Part shown: one piece after another, positions 62,191 to 64,000 of the stretch | How positions within the stretch are numbered: position 1 is the first letter of the stretch | How the letters are laid out: each line of letters opens with the position of its first letter | Source of the DNA: Bacillota bacterium | GTDB lineage: Bacteria > Bacillota > Clostridia > Lachnospirales > Lachnospiraceae | DNA: 64,000 nucleotides | Assembly (NCBI GenBank): GCA_023421505.1 | Contig: JAEZTJ010000059.1 | Span: 3,379-67,378 of the forward strand | Reading direction: 5' to 3' | Made by a program: the position numbers and the translations under genes | Notes under the pieces: generated by a model | Seen by the model: only the letters and a program-made list of their open reading frames with translations | What the model was told of the DNA's origin: nothing | The model's database searches: none

Positions 62191-62231
62191 GTTTTTCCTC
62201 ATTTCTGTTACTTAATGGTTTGTCTTGCGTT

Positions 62232-62678
62232 TTACAAGGTCTTATATTTAAATTTAATACTGCTGCCTGCTATTACATCTTCAATCTTATCAAGAATCAA
62301 CCAGTCATCCATATTATTCTGGCGCTCATACTCCATAGGATTGATTTCCTTTACATCCTTGAATTCCACTAGAATAAGACATTTCTTTCTCCAGCGCTCC
62401 TTCTGTTTTTCTGACAGCTTAAGCTTGTCCTGATTTTCAAGAAGTATCTCGGATATCTCTTCGTCAGATAATTTAACATAATTCTGTACATTTATAACCG
62501 TAGCTGAGGCAGTAATTTTTGCTGTGCCCTTCTGCATAAAGTATAGCATTTCTCCTTCAAACACTCTGCTATGAGGAGTTTTTCTTCCTGCCGCACCTCT
62601 GATCACCATCGTCTTTTCACCCTGAAGAATTTTATCTAGTTCCTTCTCTTTATCATCACAATATACCAAATGAATCAT
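62232..62678 (-). CDS. ASCH/PUA-like domain protein
   Basis: About 148 residues. The segment GAAGRKTPHSRVFEGEMLYFMQKGTAKITASATV has the G-x-K...G-x-x-L-x-F beta-barrel pattern of ASCH/PUA-like domains, which bind RNA or modified nucleotides. The C-terminal part is Lys-rich and helical. ATG 62678 is chosen since GGAGG lies six bases upstream; ATG 62684 would be too close. It is 41 bp upstream of the HAD gene and possibly co-transcribed. Function unknown. Confidence 0.65.
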   Translation of the reverse strand: MIHLVYCDDKEKELDKILQGEKTMVIRGAAGRKTPHSRVFEGEMLYFMQKGTAKITASATVINVQNYVKLSDEEISEILLENQDKLKLSEKQKERWRKKCLILVEFKDVKEINPMEYERQNNMDDWLILDKIEDVIAGSSIKFKYKTL

Positions 62679-62864
62679 AATCATCCTCCATTCCGCTAAA
62701 TTATTGTTAGGCGTTAATGATATAATGCCTAAGTAACACTACTTTTCAACATAATATAACAAAACTAAATATAGTCTACCATAATCTTCATAATAATGGA
62801 ATTACTGAATTGAAGAATATAGGCAATAATTGTTTATGCTATTAGTAATCATATTGTTTCTTAC

Positions 62865-62893
62865 TTGACAATATAAATTATTCAACATATAAT
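62865..62893 (+). promoter_or_regulatory. larE promoter
   Basis: TTGACA (62865-62870), 17-bp spacer, TATAAT (62888-62893): full consensus, 79 bp before the start codon. Confidence 0.85.
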
Positions 62894-62972
62894 TTCATAG
62901 TATTCTAATATGATTAGTACAATATAGCCACTATCTTGATTATTTCATTAAAAAAAGTAAGGAGAACCTAAA

Positions 62973-63818
62973 ATGAACCAGCTATATAAAAAATATAACG
63001 AACTGATAGAATCAATCAAAAGCTTAAAGCAGGTAGCCGTAGCCTTCTCTGGCGGTGTTGATTCAACCTTTCTCCTTCATACCTGCAAAGAAGCACTTGG
63101 AGATAATGTAATTGCTGTTACTGCGAGGTCTTTAAGTTTTCCCCAGAGAGAATTGACAGAAGCGACAGTCTATACAGCAAATCAAGGAATTGAACATATT
63201 ATTGTTGACTCAGAAGAACTCGACATTGAAGGGTTTTCTTCTAATCCCAAGAATAGATGCTATCTCTGCAAGACTGAATTATTTACAAAAATAAAAGACA
63301 TCGCAGACGGCAGAGGTATCCCTGCAGTCCTTGAGGCCTCGAACAGCGATGATAATGGTGATTATCGTCCAGGACTGATTGCTGTAAAGGAATTAGGCAT
63401 CCATAGCCCGCTTCGGCAACATGGCTTTACTAAAGCAGAAATACGGGAACTTTCTAAAGAATATGGCCTTCCTACCTGGAACAAACCATCCTTCGCCTGT
63501 TTGTCTTCCCGTTTCCCCTATGGAGAAAGTATAACGCCAGAGCGTCTTCAAAGGATAGATCAAGCAGAACAATATCTTCTGGAGCTTGGTATTTGGCAGG
63601 TGCGTGTACGTTTTCACGATAATCTCGCAAGAATTGAAACTGATGAGGATGGCTTCGCACTCCTTTTAAATCCGTATATACGTGCCAAGGTATACGAGAA
63701 ATTCCGAGAGATTGGATTTACTTATGTATCCCTGGATTTGAAGGGATATCGAACCGGAAGTATGAACGAGACTCTAAGTTCCTCTGAACTAAAGTATGGA
63801 AAAGGATCTACTGACTAA
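62973..63818 (+). CDS. larE: Pyridinium-3,5-bisthiocarboxylic acid mononucleotide synthase LarE (sulfur transferase)
   Basis: 281 residues. LarE adds sulfur to the precursor of the nickel-pincer cofactor of lactate racemase. The PP-loop is FSGGVDSTF (residues 25-33). NRCYLCK gives Cys96 and Cys99, and KPSFACLSSR gives Cys176. In the L. plantarum enzyme the last cysteine is sacrificed as sulfur donor; homologues with the extra CxxC pair are reported to use a 4Fe-4S cluster instead, and this protein fits that second type. RBS AAGGAGAACC before ATG 62973. No larB, larC or larA is seen in the window. A group II intron begins 14 bp downstream, in opposite orientation. Confidence 0.9.
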   Translation: MNQLYKKYNELIESIKSLKQVAVAFSGGVDSTFLLHTCKEALGDNVIAVTARSLSFPQRELTEATVYTANQGIEHIIVDSEELDIEGFSSNPKNRCYLCKTELFTKIKDIADGRGIPAVLEASNSDDNGDYRPGLIAVKELGIHSPLRQHGFTKAEIRELSKEYGLPTWNKPSFACLSSRFPYGESITPERLQRIDQAEQYLLELGIWQVRVRFHDNLARIETDEDGFALLLNPYIRAKVYEKFREIGFTYVSLDLKGYRTGSMNETLSSSELKYGKGSTD

Positions 63819-63831
63819 GCTCTTATATTTA

Positions 63832-63902
63832 ATCGAGTAGGAGGGAGTGATTAACTCCCGTCCTCTCACAGCGCCGTGCGTACCGTTCGGTACACGGCGC
63901 TT
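63832..63902 (-). ncRNA. Group II intron 3' end, domains V and VI
   Basis: Reading leftward, AAGCGCCGTG...CACGGCGCT folds as domain V with the AGC triad at its base and a GTACC-GAAC-GGTAC upper stem. It is followed by domain VI, GGACGGGAGT...ACTCCCTCC with an unpaired A-rich bulge region (TTAATC), and ends near CTACTCGAT. This is the usual 3' end of clostridial group II introns. The intron continues beyond the right window edge. Confidence 0.8.
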
Positions 63903-64000
63903 TCAATAGTTGACGTGCACTGACTGATATGCATTGGCTAAATCATAAAAGCCACTGTGTATCAGTCTTTCTTTTGTTAAGGCCATGTTGACCGCTATTG
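63903..64000 (-). CDS. Group II intron reverse transcriptase/maturase, C-terminal fragment
   Basis: The frame enters from the right edge and ends at 63903. The visible 31 residues include ALTKERLIHSGFYDLANAY and end SVHVNY, typical of the very C-terminus (LTxxRLxxxGYxxLxxxY) of intron-encoded reverse transcriptases. The stop lies directly before domain V, as expected for a domain IV ORF tail. Confidence 0.75.
   Translation of the reverse strand, partial: IAVNMALTKERLIHSGFYDLANAYQSVHVNY

Overview
The window comes from an AT-rich, low-GC Gram-positive anaerobe, most likely a clostridium of the Lachnospiraceae (Lachnoclostridium/Anaerocolumna-like). This rests on strong purine-rich ribosome binding sites, frequent TTG and GTG starts, a tyrosine T-box leader, an EF-G-like paralogue, a giant BadF/BcrA-type dehydratase-activase protein, a GH18 chitinase and GH2 glycosidase, LarE, and clostridial-type group II intron ends. 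The assignment is by recognition only. No tRNA, rRNA or CRISPR array was seen.

Layout. (1) 1-1610, minus strand: an IS200/IS605 TnpA-like protein that has lost its HUH histidines, coupled by an ATGA overlap to a secreted protein cut by the window edge, then a site-2-protease-like membrane protein. (2) 1891-18404, minus strand: a 16.5-kb atypical Tad/Flp-type pilus or secretion locus. In transcription order it holds a TadZ-like protein, a small membrane protein, a CpaB-like SAF protein, two more divergent MinD-like proteins, a membrane-anchored CpaF/TadA ATPase, a TadB-TadC fusion, four related pilin-like proteins, two large surface proteins in which Ig-like domains alternate with CxxC zinc-ribbon knuckles, and a Cys-rich terminal protein. 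No prepilin peptidase is present. (3) 18603-21631: polar amino-acid ABC importer behind a leader with an intrinsic terminator. (4) 21740-28486: lipoprotein cyclophilin, uracil permease, AzgA-type purine permease, EF-G-like GTPase. (5) 28709-32444: aromatic amino-acid operon aroF-tyrA-aroA with a large operator-like palindrome; then a dCMP deaminase. (6) 33615-37446: ECF sigma/anti-sigma pair, and tyrS with a complete Tyr T-box. (7) 37491-47768: HxlR regulator divergent from an amidohydrolase, a heterodimeric ABC exporter, a zinc-ribbon membrane protein, and the giant activase-like protein. (8) 48017-51152: Ig-like secreted protein, chitinase, a 41-residue basic protein. (9) 51190-58299: two-component/ABC export cassette interleaved with hairpin repeats, a DUF218 protein, and an Lsa-type ABC-F protein behind an attenuator leader. 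(10) 58324-64000: TetR-GH2 operon with a 62-bp palindromic operator, HAD hydrolase, ASCH-like protein, larE, and the 3' end of a group II intron entering from the right edge.

The most unusual material is the pilus-like locus and three families of dispersed structured repeats. Family I is a set of hairpin modules upstream of minus-strand genes (17059-17343, 32957-33157, trace at 26196) carrying a conserved micro-ORF. Family II is a roughly 130-bp inverted-repeat element (10214-10335, 53970-54102). Family III is a MITE-like element (54198-54470, shortened copy 55943-56073).
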